Of a stretch of 64,000 nucleotides of DNA, positions 37,209 through 47,239 are shown in pieces. The DNA comes from Lepas anatifera. Its lineage: Eukaryota; Arthropoda; Thecostraca; Lepadidae. The translations under genes were made by a program, and so were the position numbers. The notes beneath the pieces are model-generated. The model saw only the letters and a program-made list of their open reading frames with translations, searched no databases and was not told the origin of the DNA. The stretch lies in contig JAOTON010002241.1 of NCBI GenBank assembly GCA_034440635.1, forward strand, positions 744,001 through 808,000, in the 5' to 3' direction. Each line of letters begins with the position of its first letter. The stretch's first letter is position 1.

Positions 37209-38216
37209 CACGCACCCTGCTGGGGTCCCTTGCATGACACGCCCCGCTGGGGGGCGTTTTTCGCCCCCCGCATCTCGTTCCCCACGAAATCTAAAGGAAA
37301 ATTGCGGGCAGCGTTCGAAAGCTCTTGACAATACGAAGATAATTTATAAGAATAATTGTTATGTCAGGTTAATATTGAGGTCAGCATAGGTCAAAGAATG
37401 CTCCATAGGCTTACAACAGAGCAGTGTACGTTTCCCTCTCTAGATCTGCCCCAGGGAAGCTAGAGCAAATCTTTATGCATCATTGGATTCCTCTCATCGC
37501 AGCGAATCGAATGATGTATAATATGACCTTTCTAGGTCAAATAGTCGAAATGACCCGACCTCGACTTAGGTCAGGGTCACAGAGTGAGTTGGTATGGTCA
37601 TGTTGCATATCAATCGACTCCCCGTGACAATATAAGCACAATGCAAGCAAAATGGGAGCTTTATCTCAATTCAGTGACAAGTTATTGGCAAAACAATCAC
37701 TCTATGCTCCCGTGACCTGACATGACCTTTGAGAGGTCAGATGCTCAAAAACTCAAGTTAATGGTCAAGATTATGGTAAGAATAGACGGTTTGAGGATTT
37801 TCAGCTTTATCTATCCAGTATTTACTGAAAACGAGTCCATTCTATTTTTCACCATAGACTTATAATGGGGTGACCAAAAAATTGACCCCACCTTAGGTCA
37901 ACAATATCAAAATTCCAAGATAGCAGATTTGTAGACCCTAATGCCCTTATCATATTGTGGAAGTTTCAAACTGATCAGTTTGCTAATGTGCCCTGGGCGC
38001 TGCTTCAAACTAAAAAATTTAGGTTTTGAGGTTGGGCCACTTGACCCTGAATAGCTCCTTGACCCTACATGACCTTAACTAAAACCATTTGTCAGATGTG
38101 TAAAATTAACCAGGGATAAGGTACCGTAAATTTCGTTGTTCTGCATCTCTTCGTTTTTGAGCTATCTGGGAAAGCCAGGAGGGGGCGAATTTCCCCCCCA
38201 GCGGGGCGCGTGTTAA
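37205..38216 (+). mobile_element. TTAA-flanked non-autonomous DNA element inserted in the integrase gene
   Basis: The 1,004-bp body (37209-38212) is flanked by TTAA on both sides (37205-37208 and 38213-38216). Its ends are CACGCACCCTGCTGGGG and the complement of CACGCGCCCCGCTGGGG, matching at 15 of 17 positions. TTAA duplication is the hallmark of the piggyBac superfamily, though the termini are not the usual CCC/CCT type. There is no transposase. The interior holds several TGACCT/AGGTCA motifs. Dropping the body and one TTAA leaves the surrounding integrase frame uninterrupted, so both boundaries are exact. Relatives lie at 36370-36798, 45978-46825 and 57871-58712. Confidence 0.85.
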
Positions 38217-38768
38217 GATGTACTTAAATGCCCCATCTGGTTCACTCTCGAAGTTTATTAAATCAATCTGCGCTCGTGAGTTGAAGTCGTCGGTGACGAT
38301 GGGACACACGACGAGATTCTTGCGGGCGCGTGGGCGTTTCTCTTCACACTGCTGGCATGTTTGCAGATACATGTTCACAAACTCAATCGTGATGTTCCAA
38401 TAATGTTTTCCCAGTTCTGAGGTCATCTTGTCCTTCCCGCCATGCAGGCACATCAGAAGGGTTTCATGTATTACTTGGAAGAGTTTGGAGGAGGGAGCAA
38501 CTTCCTTGCCATTGTCAGTTCTTACGATCTTGCATGAGTGATTGCCATACTGGACCAGCTTGAGGGTATTCAGCCATCTGTATTCCTTGCTGTTGGTTGG
38601 TTTTTCTTCCTTTCTTTCAAATGAGAGCAATTTCTTCATCATTAAAGAATGCTCCTCATCGCTTACAAATCGATGGCTCGAGCTGGGCTTTCCGGAAAGC
38701 CACTTCTGCACTCTCTCATTGAAAAGGACTTCCGACATCTCCAGACAACGCAGCGCACCCCACAGCAC
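38217..38768 (-). pseudogene. Ginger/KRBA2-like integrase, 5' part
   Basis: Minus-strand frame: WGALRCLEMSEVLFNERVQK, then FVSDEEHSLMMKKLLSF, KEYRWLNTLKLVQYGNHSC, an HHCC zinc-finger-like stretch (HETLLMCLHGGKDKM, then LGKHYWNI and CQQC) and NSRAQIDLINFESEPDGAF with the first catalytic Asp. This order (zinc finger, then DDE core) is that of retroviral-type integrases; the particular motifs resemble Ginger transposons and KRBA2-like host genes. The frame is cut at 38216 by the TTAA element. Upstream start and any promoter were not identified. Non-functional as it stands. Confidence 0.75.
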
Positions 38769-39124
38769 AGGACACGGGGTGTGGCCGGGACTGAGCGGTC
38801 AGCATGACCCGACCTCCCGTGTATGTCGGCCTGTTCGCAAAGGCGTCACAACCGATCGAAAACGGAGGGGGGGTTATTTCAATAAAACTCAAACACAAAG
38901 AAACAAAAAAAACGTGTTTAAGCGCATGTTGTCGTTTACAAAGCGATGCCAATTTTTCTCACGGTGCTTTTTTATATATTTGGGTGGTACTCTTTGAAAA
39001 AGTTTGTTTAGGTTGAGTTGATGTTAAAATTTATCTCAGAACTTAGCCCTAGAATTCGCCCGACGGTTTATCGGCGCATGTTTACCTTCCAACTGCAAAA
39101 TCACTCGGCTGCATCTGTCCCTGT

Positions 39125-39247
39125 CATAGGCGCAGGAACTGGGGGCAGGTGGTGGTGGCCCCAAATTTTGGACTGAGGGCAGTGCCTCCCAAACTTTGAG
39201 ACGATTACGGACTCGTCACTACCACCCACACGTTTCCTGTGCCTATA
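39125..39247. mobile_element. Small MITE with CATAGGC-type inverted ends
   Basis: Left CATAGGCGCAGGAACTGG and right complement TATAGGCACAGGAAACG form a terminal inverted repeat around a 123-bp body. No target duplication seen. Confidence 0.6.
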
Positions 39248-39299
39248 GTGACGAGGTTACATGAGTTTCCCCGCTTTGCTTAGATACACAGCTATTTCA

Positions 39300-39575
39300 C
39301 AAAATTTCGTGGATCACCGGCACTGTTTCAGGTATTTCGCGAACTCCCTAGTGAATCCGCGGACACCCGGCTCTGTTTCAGGTATTTCGCGAACTCCCTA
39401 GTGAATCCGCGGACACCCGGCTCTGTTTCAGGTGTTCCGCGGACTCACTAAACAAACAACCGGAATTCCACGGATTTACGAGCGTTCTTGGGAATCCGCG
39501 GAATCACTAGGAGATTCGCGGACTCACTAGGAAATCCGCGGATTCCCGGATTTCGCGGATACACTGTAACACCTG
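39300..39575 (-). repeat. TCCGCGGA-rich repeat, reverse copy
   Basis: Reverse complement of 35405-35660. It also contains an exact direct duplication of about 55 bp (near 39327-39382 and 39383-39438, starting at CTGTTTCAGGTATTTCGCG). Confidence 0.8.
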
Positions 39576-39854
39576 TTATATACTTAATGCATGGTCAGAG
39601 GCGGTTCCAAGAGGATGGCAGAGGGGACTCCAGCCCCTATCCCCCAATGAAGTGCGGGATCTGTCACCGCCTCACCATATAGTTCTGGCCTCGGATCCGA
39701 GCCCAATCTTTTAACTCTCACATAAGTAAAACATATGACAATTGTGCATCAATTCTCCGTCAATACGTACTAGTTCCGTGAAAATCAAATCACACGAACA
39801 AGAGCTATTTAGAAAAGAGTGTCAGAAATGGTTAAAACGTATGTTTTCATGCCC

Positions 39855-40135
39855 CTGTCCAGGGGCCAAAAAGTGTCAGTGTGTCACCATTGAAAATATC
39901 GAACCATAAATGTGTCACCAGCCCAGGCTGTAAAGTTTGGCACGTTCTGCGTTTGTAGGATACCATTGGATGCTCCTAAAACATCTAAGTTATTGAAAAC
40001 ATTGCGACATCAAATTACAGGTGCCAGTTTCGGCGATTTGTTCTGATAGTCTGGAGGAAATACGTCGGCTAATTCTGTCACCTTGCCCACCCTGGACTGT
40101 CACCATCTAGAATGCCAAATGGTAGGTTTTCAACC
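39855..40135 (+). repeat. Dispersed 270-bp repeat, copy 2
   Basis: Second copy of the repeat at 28376-28650, same orientation, with substitutions throughout. Confidence 0.75.
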
Positions 40136-42064
40136 CCTGCCCCTGTCCCACATATCTAAGCTTTGAATTTTTAATGGAGTTCAGCATGCGACGAATCCAT
40201 CCCACTTTGAGTTTTCGAAATCGGACGGGCACATTTCGAGATCTTAGGCGGACCGAATCCGCCCCCCCCCCCAGACAGAAATAGGGGAAACCAGGAGACT
40301 AACAGAAACATGGAAAGGAGCTGCCACACCCTGAAGTGGAGATGGAGATTGAGAGAAAAGTTTGACTCCATCACAAACAAATAAAATGAGATTAGATGAA
40401 TGCCTTTATTGTGTGAATTTGTTTGCATTTATTGCAATTAAATTCCATGCTAATTTCGTTAAACATAGAGATAAGCAGAGCCCTTTTACTGAAATGTATA
40501 TAAAACGAAAAATGTTGTTTGTGGGGATAGACTTGAGTAACGCTTTACAATCAAAAGTAGGGATAGTGTCGTAGTGGAGTAGCGGGTGATAGTTACGCGC
40601 TTTTCAGCAAATAGCGCTAGTACCGGTAGTGGTTGCAGGCAGCCAAGGCAGCGGAAGTTACGGTAGTGGTTTCCAAAGTTATGTAGCGGCGTCCGTCTCT
40701 GGTTTTTGGCTAACACTTAGCAAGAAAGGGGCTTTGATTTGTAATGTTCCAAGAAGCCCGGCATCCTTATGTGAAGAACTATAGAAAAACGATTTAGCAA
40801 CTAAGCTGCGGCCGGCTGAAAATTGGAAATCCGATATAAAGCCCAGATCTAAGATTCAAGTCGGAGATCTAGGAAGGCGCGCCTGTTTGAATTGGCTCTC
40901 TGGCCACTATAGGTGAACCCATGGAGCTCCATGGCCCATGGAACTTGATTCTGGGGAGGGGGCCAATTGCGCCGAGATTCTGGTGAGCGGGGAGGGTCCG
41001 AGTGATGCACACATGCCTTTCCATATGAAACATGACTTCCGGTGTAAAATGCTGTTGACTGGGGAGGGAGGTGTGCAAGCACCAGCAGTGGGCATTAAAA
41101 ATTGATTTTTTCTGAGTCAGTTTGCCTTTACCAGAGATCCTTTTCGAGGTCTGTGTCTTTTGCTTGCTACACATTACCACAGAAGTATGTGGGTTAGTTT
41201 TTTTCTTTGATTGCTAAACTTCACAAGCTCACGGCATTGTCTAATACCTCAAATGCTAGACCCCATCTAGACCCTGACACTTGGGGCTTTTAAATTGTCT
41301 TGCCCTATGCTTCCCCGCAGAAGCCCTCAATTTTTACCAATTTCGTATTTAAACCATGAAAAATGTCACTTCCACATCCTTTCTTTACGCTTAATTTGTG
41401 ATATGTGTAAGACGCTTAAGTCCCAAAACTATGCACAAACTTTGTTGCTAACGCTGTCATGGCATTTCTTTAGCCTAATTCAAATAATAAAGGGTTGGCG
41501 TTTTTAGGTAGTTCAGATAAAATAGAAATAACTCAGATAGGTCAGATAATTCAGTTTAACAGATAATTTTTTTGTCTATGTGTCATTGCCTACTTCAGCA
41601 CAACAACAATGCTTAAGTCAATTCCAATATTTAACGATACATTTTTGGTATATTCAGCATGGTATTGGGTACTTCACTTGGGGGAGGAGAGCATTTCAGA
41701 AAATGGAGCAGCACTGCGGGTAAAGGGGAACTTACCACTATTATTTAGCGTAAAATACTGGCGAAAAATCATTCCAGGTGTGATGCCAACTCCTCTGCAT
41801 CGTCTCAAATGTCCAAAAACTAATATAAATTTGTGCAATTTTGGTTTATAGATAAATCGAAAATGATGAAGCTAGTAACTATAAGTGAACAGAGAGCTAG
41901 AAGAAAACCAACAAAAAAACACGAGTTCACTTTAAACGGCGATTTATATATTTCAAATTGCATTCCACTTCATAGTTCGCCATTTACATTTCAGTAGTGT
42001 GAGGGTTGCCCGCTTCGTAATCGTTTGGACCTTCGACTGGGTATGAGGCACCTCTCGCGGTTCT
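40136..42064. other. Spacer, nothing recognised
   Basis: AT-rich. Small open frames lack recognisable motifs. The 3' UTR of the minus-strand gene at 42065 should lie at the right edge; no canonical poly(A) signal was found close to its stop. Confidence 0.45.
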
Positions 42065-42754
42065 TCAGCAGTGCTGTGGCTTCAGGACCAGCCTGACTTG
42101 GAGAGACGGATAGAGTTCAGCGCAGCAGTCGTACTTTTTCTCCTCCACAGCAGTATTGGCGCTCTCCACCGCCCACTCTCCGTTGGCCCTGAAGGCAGTC
42201 ATGTCCACAGATTCGCTAGCCGTCTGCAGCATTATCTCATTCGTGGAGTATGTCCACGAGCCGAACTTGAAGTGACATGAGATCCGCTCCGTGGTCTCGG
42301 TGAGCTCGCGCTGGCAGCGGGTGGTGAAGCGGATCAAGGGGACGTAGATGATGCTGCCGTCACGGAGCAGGATCGCGGACGTCGGCAACAGCCAGTTGGG
42401 ATCCGGCATCATGTTATACGGCACGATATCCGGCACCCACATCTCTGTTGGCTCCATCCGCGTCTGTTTGACACTCTGTGCAGCCTCGTCTTCGTCTTCG
42501 GACCAGGACAGCTGCGGGTTGTTCCACTGCATCGGTAGCCAGCCGCTGATGGTCGCCTTGGTTCCAACAACGTCGACATCGACCAGGCTGAAGCTGATGT
42601 TGAGGGCTACGGCGTCGCCAGCGTCGCTGACAGGGCGGACCTGCCCGTCGAAGGCGCGCTGTTTAAGGCGTCCACGCAGCTTCATCTCAGCATCGCTGGC
42701 GGCTGCGGCAGCAGCCAGCGCTAGCAGCCAGACCAGTGAAGCAGGTCGCAGCAT
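42065..42754 (-). CDS. Secreted acetylcholine-binding-protein-like protein (Cys-loop ligand-binding domain only)
   Basis: Encodes 229 residues: a signal peptide (1-20, LVWLLALAAAAAAS) and a complete Cys-loop receptor ligand-binding domain, with no transmembrane segment before the stop. Loop D has W72 and W77, loop A WVPDIVPYN (Y113), loop B FGSWTY (W167), and loop C KKYDCCAELY with vicinal C210-C211 and Y208/Y215. The Cys-loop C147-C160 encloses 12 residues, as in snail acetylcholine-binding proteins, rather than the 13 of receptor subunits. The protein ends at the last strand (LQVRLVLKPQHC). So it is probably a soluble, pentameric acetylcholine-binding protein rather than a channel. The ATG at 42754 is chosen because the signal peptide starts there; the frame extends upstream only from a GTG. 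Single exon. Alternative: a receptor subunit that lost its membrane part. Confidence 0.9.
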   Translation of the reverse strand: MLRPASLVWLLALAAAAAASDAEMKLRGRLKQRAFDGQVRPVSDAGDAVALNISFSLVDVDVVGTKATISGWLPMQWNNPQLSWSEDEDEAAQSVKQTRMEPTEMWVPDIVPYNMMPDPNWLLPTSAILLRDGSIIYVPLIRFTTRCQRELTETTERISCHFKFGSWTYSTNEIMLQTASESVDMTAFRANGEWAVESANTAVEEKKYDCCAELYPSLQVRLVLKPQHC

Positions 42755-42980
42755 GTCCACACTCGGAGTCGGCGAGGAGACAGGAAAACGACAGCGCTCC
42801 TGCAGGACGGCTGGAGGCAGCAGCGGTGTCTGGGACGCACACTTGTGAAGGACTGACGCAGGGCGGACTGCTGCGAGGACTGAGGCTGCCGGAGAATGCC
42901 GACTCACCACCAGAACCCGGCACTAACCTAAACAGTGCGCTCCTGGGAACATGTTATTGTGTGGTGCGGCCCGTGATTTG

Positions 42981-42987
42981 CTATATA
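42981..42987 (-). promoter_or_regulatory. TATA box of the acetylcholine-binding-like gene
   Basis: TATATAG on the minus strand, about 230 bp upstream of the chosen ATG, predicting a start site near 42950-42957 and a leader of about 200 nt. It fits a single-exon gene, but the start site is inferred. Confidence 0.45.
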
Positions 42988-42989
42988 CG

Positions 42990-44472
42990 ATTCCCTCATG
43001 CTGTTTATGATATGCACTCGTGCTCAGGCGTCTGCTTATTTGAAAAGTCTAAACTCAGAGGGCAGTTGCCAGGCATCTGGCGTCAATTAAAGTTAAGTTT
43101 ATCGCCAAACACAGGCTTTGGAAGATCATTTCTTACTTGACACTATTGTTTTAACGAAATCTGGAAAATTCCACAACAGATGATCTTCTCTGTTTGCTTT
43201 TGTATAGAAAACTGCGAGGGAAAGGGAAGACAAGTTCCTTTTCAGCCATTCACTTTTTGAGCAATAAACTAAGGGCAGGCTGCTCCTCCGCCAAAGCCTC
43301 GGAATAACATCTGGTTATGAAGTTACTATAGGAATTTTGACATTTCGGGGGTTGGGGGTATTGAGCCCCCCCCGATAGCCCCCTAGTATCCACCACGGGC
43401 TGCTAGTGTTGGACATAGGATTGAAGCGGAAACGATGACCTCGCAACGGATAAATGCCATGAATAAAGCCCTAATAAGTCCATGAACTTTATGGGCGAAA
43501 AGGGCAAGGGTAAAATTTCAGGAATTCAAACTAATTATCCGATGCAGTGTAAATATCTCTCTCGTTCGTCACATTAAGTTGATATATTCTATAGATCTTT
43601 CCATATACAATATAGAGCGTTGCAGCAACGGCTACGTTATAGAATTGATAGTTGTCTCATTCCAACAAAACTGCCTCAACGATTAATTTGAAGCTGCGGG
43701 CAGCACTTTCGCCAGAAAATTGTCCAATGTCTTCCCATGTCAATCAGTCTCGGAAACCAACGGCATGATAAGCTATCGAGAGACAAGGACTAAAGGTCTC
43801 CACCACAAAACAGTCTTTGGAGGAGGATTGGAGTTTTAGGGCACGGCAGCGGCTCAGACATGTAATGTGCCACAAAACGGTGCCTCCCAGCTGAAGATGC
43901 CTTATAAATGACTTCCTGTGGAATGGTTTCTTTTTGCAACACAGGTGGAACGGCACGTTAATCGCTCGCTGTGCATGAAATTCCTGCGAGAAAAATCAGC
44001 CCCACTGCTGCATTTTGTAACAATATTCGCCTTGGTGTAAAAAGAATAGGGCTGTTGGGCACGTACCTGTGACTTACAGGGTAAAACCAATGTGTTTCAG
44101 TCCAATTCTAAAAGTCTAGTATTAGGTATACTTTTGTGAAGAGGATATGAAAAGAGATGACATAGTTTAATACTATTGGGCTTCCAGAGATTCCCGTGAA
44201 AACATGGAACTCTTTCCCTCATTATTTATAAAGCTATGTTTATACTGAACTGTTTAAAAATATTATATTACAAGAAAACATAAATCAAGGATTTTGTGCA
44301 TCGTATCTATATGAAAATAAAGATTGCTGTAGCAAAACAAGAAAAAGTTAGTCCAAGTTTTTGCACCATTGGGAGCAGTTAGGTGTATTGCTGCACGCTT
44401 AAAGAAACTATGCAACACACGTGCATTTCCGGACTGTAGGGGTTTTAGAGACAAATTGTATTGAAAATAATG
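42990..44472. other. Spacer; one MITE fragment
   Basis: Nothing recognised except 43337-43400, which matches the right half of the element at 44481-44641 (ACATTTCGGGGGTTGGGGG, then GAGCCCCC). Confidence 0.45.
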
Positions 44473-44649
44473 GACATGGCCAGTGGCAGATCCAGAAACT
44501 AATTGGGGGGTGGTGAGGGCTAGGAACTCCTGCCTTCCCGCCATTGCCTCGAAACGGCCCCCCGGTTATGCATTAACTATAGTCACCGACATTTCGGGGG
44601 TGGGGCGGCTTGAGCCCCGTAGCCCCTTGTTTCTGCCACTGGATATGAC
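44473..44649. mobile_element. hAT-like MITE with imperfect 8-bp target duplication
   Basis: The 161-bp body (44481-44641) starts CAGTGGCAGATCCAG and ends in the complement of CAGTGGCAGAAACAA (first 10 bp perfect). The flanks GACATGGC and GATATGAC agree at 6 of 8 positions. Confidence 0.75.
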
Positions 44650-45582
44650 CTTGTTTCTGCCGAAAGATGGCTAATAAACATATTGATTTGTTCTGATTAT
44701 TTTTTTCAGATTGAACCTCTTTAATTTTTGCCACAATTACATGTGAATACAAGTGAAGCATGTTTAGCTAAAAGAGGTTATTGTTAGAAGCCAAATTGAC
44801 GCGTATCGATTTATTTTATTATTCTTAGTATCTCTACTACAAAAGCCTCATGGTGCAAATGAGGTATTGAAGACAGTTATACGCATCTATAATCGACAGT
44901 ATGGAAGGCACGTTTAGCACGCGAGTTTTAAAGAGGACAAATATTCATTGCAAGAAATATTTGTTGGCACAGCGAACATGAGCATTAGGTACTTATCGCG
45001 TTTCCGCGCTCAATCATAGCGCATGACCAATGGGGGGAGGGGGCCGGTGGGCGGTGAGTTCTTGCCTTTTTCCTTCGTGAGTGGTTAAGTTCTAGCACAA
45101 ACAAAATTTTGAGCAACAGGTTTCTCGGCCTGCCCGATCACATGGCTGTCGCAGTTCAAAGTCCATTATGAATGTGTAATATTCCCTTTAACATGGGAAT
45201 AATTTTTTTTTCGAAATTCTAAAAACAATGATTTATGGACAGAATAGGCTTGCAAATCTAGAAACCAAATTTTTCCACCTCAAATCGTTCAAAACAAAGA
45301 TATCGCCTCCTGTCTTACTACGCTGTGTCCACCGAAGCATTGCGTGCAATCATGAATCTGGCAGCGTACGGCGGCTTGCGACAAGTCAGGTTGCGTGGTC
45401 TGCCATTCGTTAACACTTATGACGCTGAGCTGCCAGATGGAAAGGGATTCTTTCAAAGTTTGAAATAAGGTACTAAGCCCCTTTACTCGGAACTTTACAA
45501 CTTGTGGAAATTTTATACCGAAAGCTTTGGGTGAAATTAAACATGCTAATATTGGTTTCACAACACGCTCTACAAAACTACT
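44650..45582. other. Spacer, nothing recognised
   Basis: AT-rich, no supported feature. Confidence 0.45.
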
Positions 45583-45785
45583 ATCTCAGTTCAAGGGGAT
45601 GGGATGCTTAGTGGATGACATCCTTGTCTTCTTAGCCACCGGTCCCGGGTTCAAGTCCCGGCGGCGCCTCTGAATAAGTTGATCTGATCCTCCAAATCCC
45701 TCCCAACAGGGTGAGAGTTGGCGACGCCATATGACCTCGGCAGTTGGTGCGACGTTAAACCCCGACAACTATCATCTCAGTTCAA
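45583..45785 (+). mobile_element. tRNA-derived SINE with perfect 12-bp target duplication
   Basis: The 179-bp body (45595-45773) is flanked by ATCTCAGTTCAA on both sides (45583-45594 and 45774-45785). It has a tRNA-related head with box B GGGTTCAAGTCCC (45647-45659) and a box-A-like GATGCTTAGTGG, then a unique domain (CTCCCAACAGGGTGAGAGTT, GGCGACGCC) ending GACGTTAAACCCCGACAAC without an A tail. Related copies are at 8395-8565 and 59690-59852. Confidence 0.85.
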
Positions 45786-45977
45786 ACCCCATTATAAACG
45801 TAGGACAATCCCTTCAATGGAGTGTCTAAGCCCTGGGATCTATGCTGTGCCGCACAGCATCAACCGCAAGTATACTGTTCCGTCGCACAGTCTCCGTGCC
45901 TTCGTGCTCAGCACCTCTTGCCGCTGCAGAGGTATGTACGAGCAGACTCAGCGCGCTGAGTTATAGCGCGCTGATAG

Positions 45978-46825
45978 TAGCTCAGCGCATTGACGGGGGT
46001 CTGAGCCACCTTCGGATTGACGAGGGGGGCGGGTACCCGCCCCCTAAGATCTCGAGAACCACGGTAGGTAGCAAAAAACAGTAAACGGCGTTGGGTAGCC
46101 CATCCGCTTCTCCATCGAAAATATTTGAACCATTTTTTGTCAGGTCACATTTAAGGTCACCAGAGGTCAAAAACATGCCGTCACATGCCGTCATAGGGAT
46201 AACATGTAAGTCAAGTTTTTGGCCATTTCATCTGAACAAGTAAAGATAGAGCAAAACGACCTGAACTCTATGAATCCTCGCAGCAAGCCGAATCGAATGT
46301 ATATGATTTGATCTTGCTGGGTCGAATCAAAGATGTGACCTGACCTGAGGTCAGGTCAGGGTAAAATTGTATAAAATGCATATCATTAGAACCGCAAAGC
46401 CAAGGCGAGTCTAATGAAGCTAAAATAAACGCTCTATCACCATTTGTTACTGAGTTATTCAGTAAAACCATATTTCCATGTATTACCAATGGAGAGGTCA
46501 TGCTTCGTATCTGACCTTAGGTCATCGATATCAAAAATACCGGAACATATTTTAGAGAACTCGGTGAGCCCATTATGTGATATGAGTTTCAATTAGATAA
46601 GTTCACCCTGCTCCGACTTATGCTATCTTAAACTTTTTTTGAGGTCGGGTCACTTGACCTGTACTGGTGACCTGACCTGAGATGACCTATCCTTAAAATT
46701 TTCGCGAAGTTGCAAAAATGATGAGGGAAAAGGTATACGAAGTACGGCGGCGCTGCGCGCGCGTTTTTTGCTGTCTCGAAAAACCCGAGGAGGGGCGGGT
46801 ACCCCCCCGTCAATGCGCGTGTTAA
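45978..46825 (+). mobile_element. TTAA-type non-autonomous element
   Basis: The right end CCCCCGTCAATGCGCGTG is followed by TTAA (46822-46825). The left end GCGCATTGACGGGGG (about 45985) is its inverted repeat, but the left TTAA has decayed to TAGC. The interior matches 37209-38212 around GAATCGAATG and has AGGTCAGGTCAGGG motifs. No transposase. Confidence 0.7.
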
Positions 46826-47239
46826 GCTACTTGACAATCTCTGAGGCTACATAAAATCCTAGGTAGCCTTCCGGCATTTACCTTTCATTTATCTAACTAT
46901 GGTAATGAGGAAAGAAATATGGTTGAAATTACCAGTTTGTGTTTGCTTTGGTCCAGATTTGCTTGCGTCGCCTTGGTATCTCACCGAGAACACTCTGCGA
47001 GAAGGAGCCACGCGGCTTCTGCATTTTATTTTATTTTTTTGCGTAGGGCACCTTTGTCAGGAGAAACCTGGGTATCTGCATTGACTTGCTTGCTAACACC
47101 CACACCAGAGAGGGGTCCAGCACTAACGCACACTAGAGCGGGGGAGTAGACCCACTGATATCTAAAAAAGCAAGAGATGTAGAAAAAACGCCCGCTTTAA
47201 GGTGTGTGAAGGCTGTGGTAGTCTACATTCTATACAACT
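46826..47239. other. Spacer, nothing recognised
   Basis: No supported feature. Confidence 0.45.

Noticed and set aside
35405..39575. Long terminal repeats of a retrotransposon
   Set aside because: The two copies are in inverted, not direct, orientation, and there is no reverse transcriptase or primer-binding site between them.
42755..42910. Longer N-terminus for the acetylcholine-binding-like protein
   Set aside because: The extension starts only at GTG, and the signal peptide begins exactly at the internal ATG, which also fits the TATA box distance.
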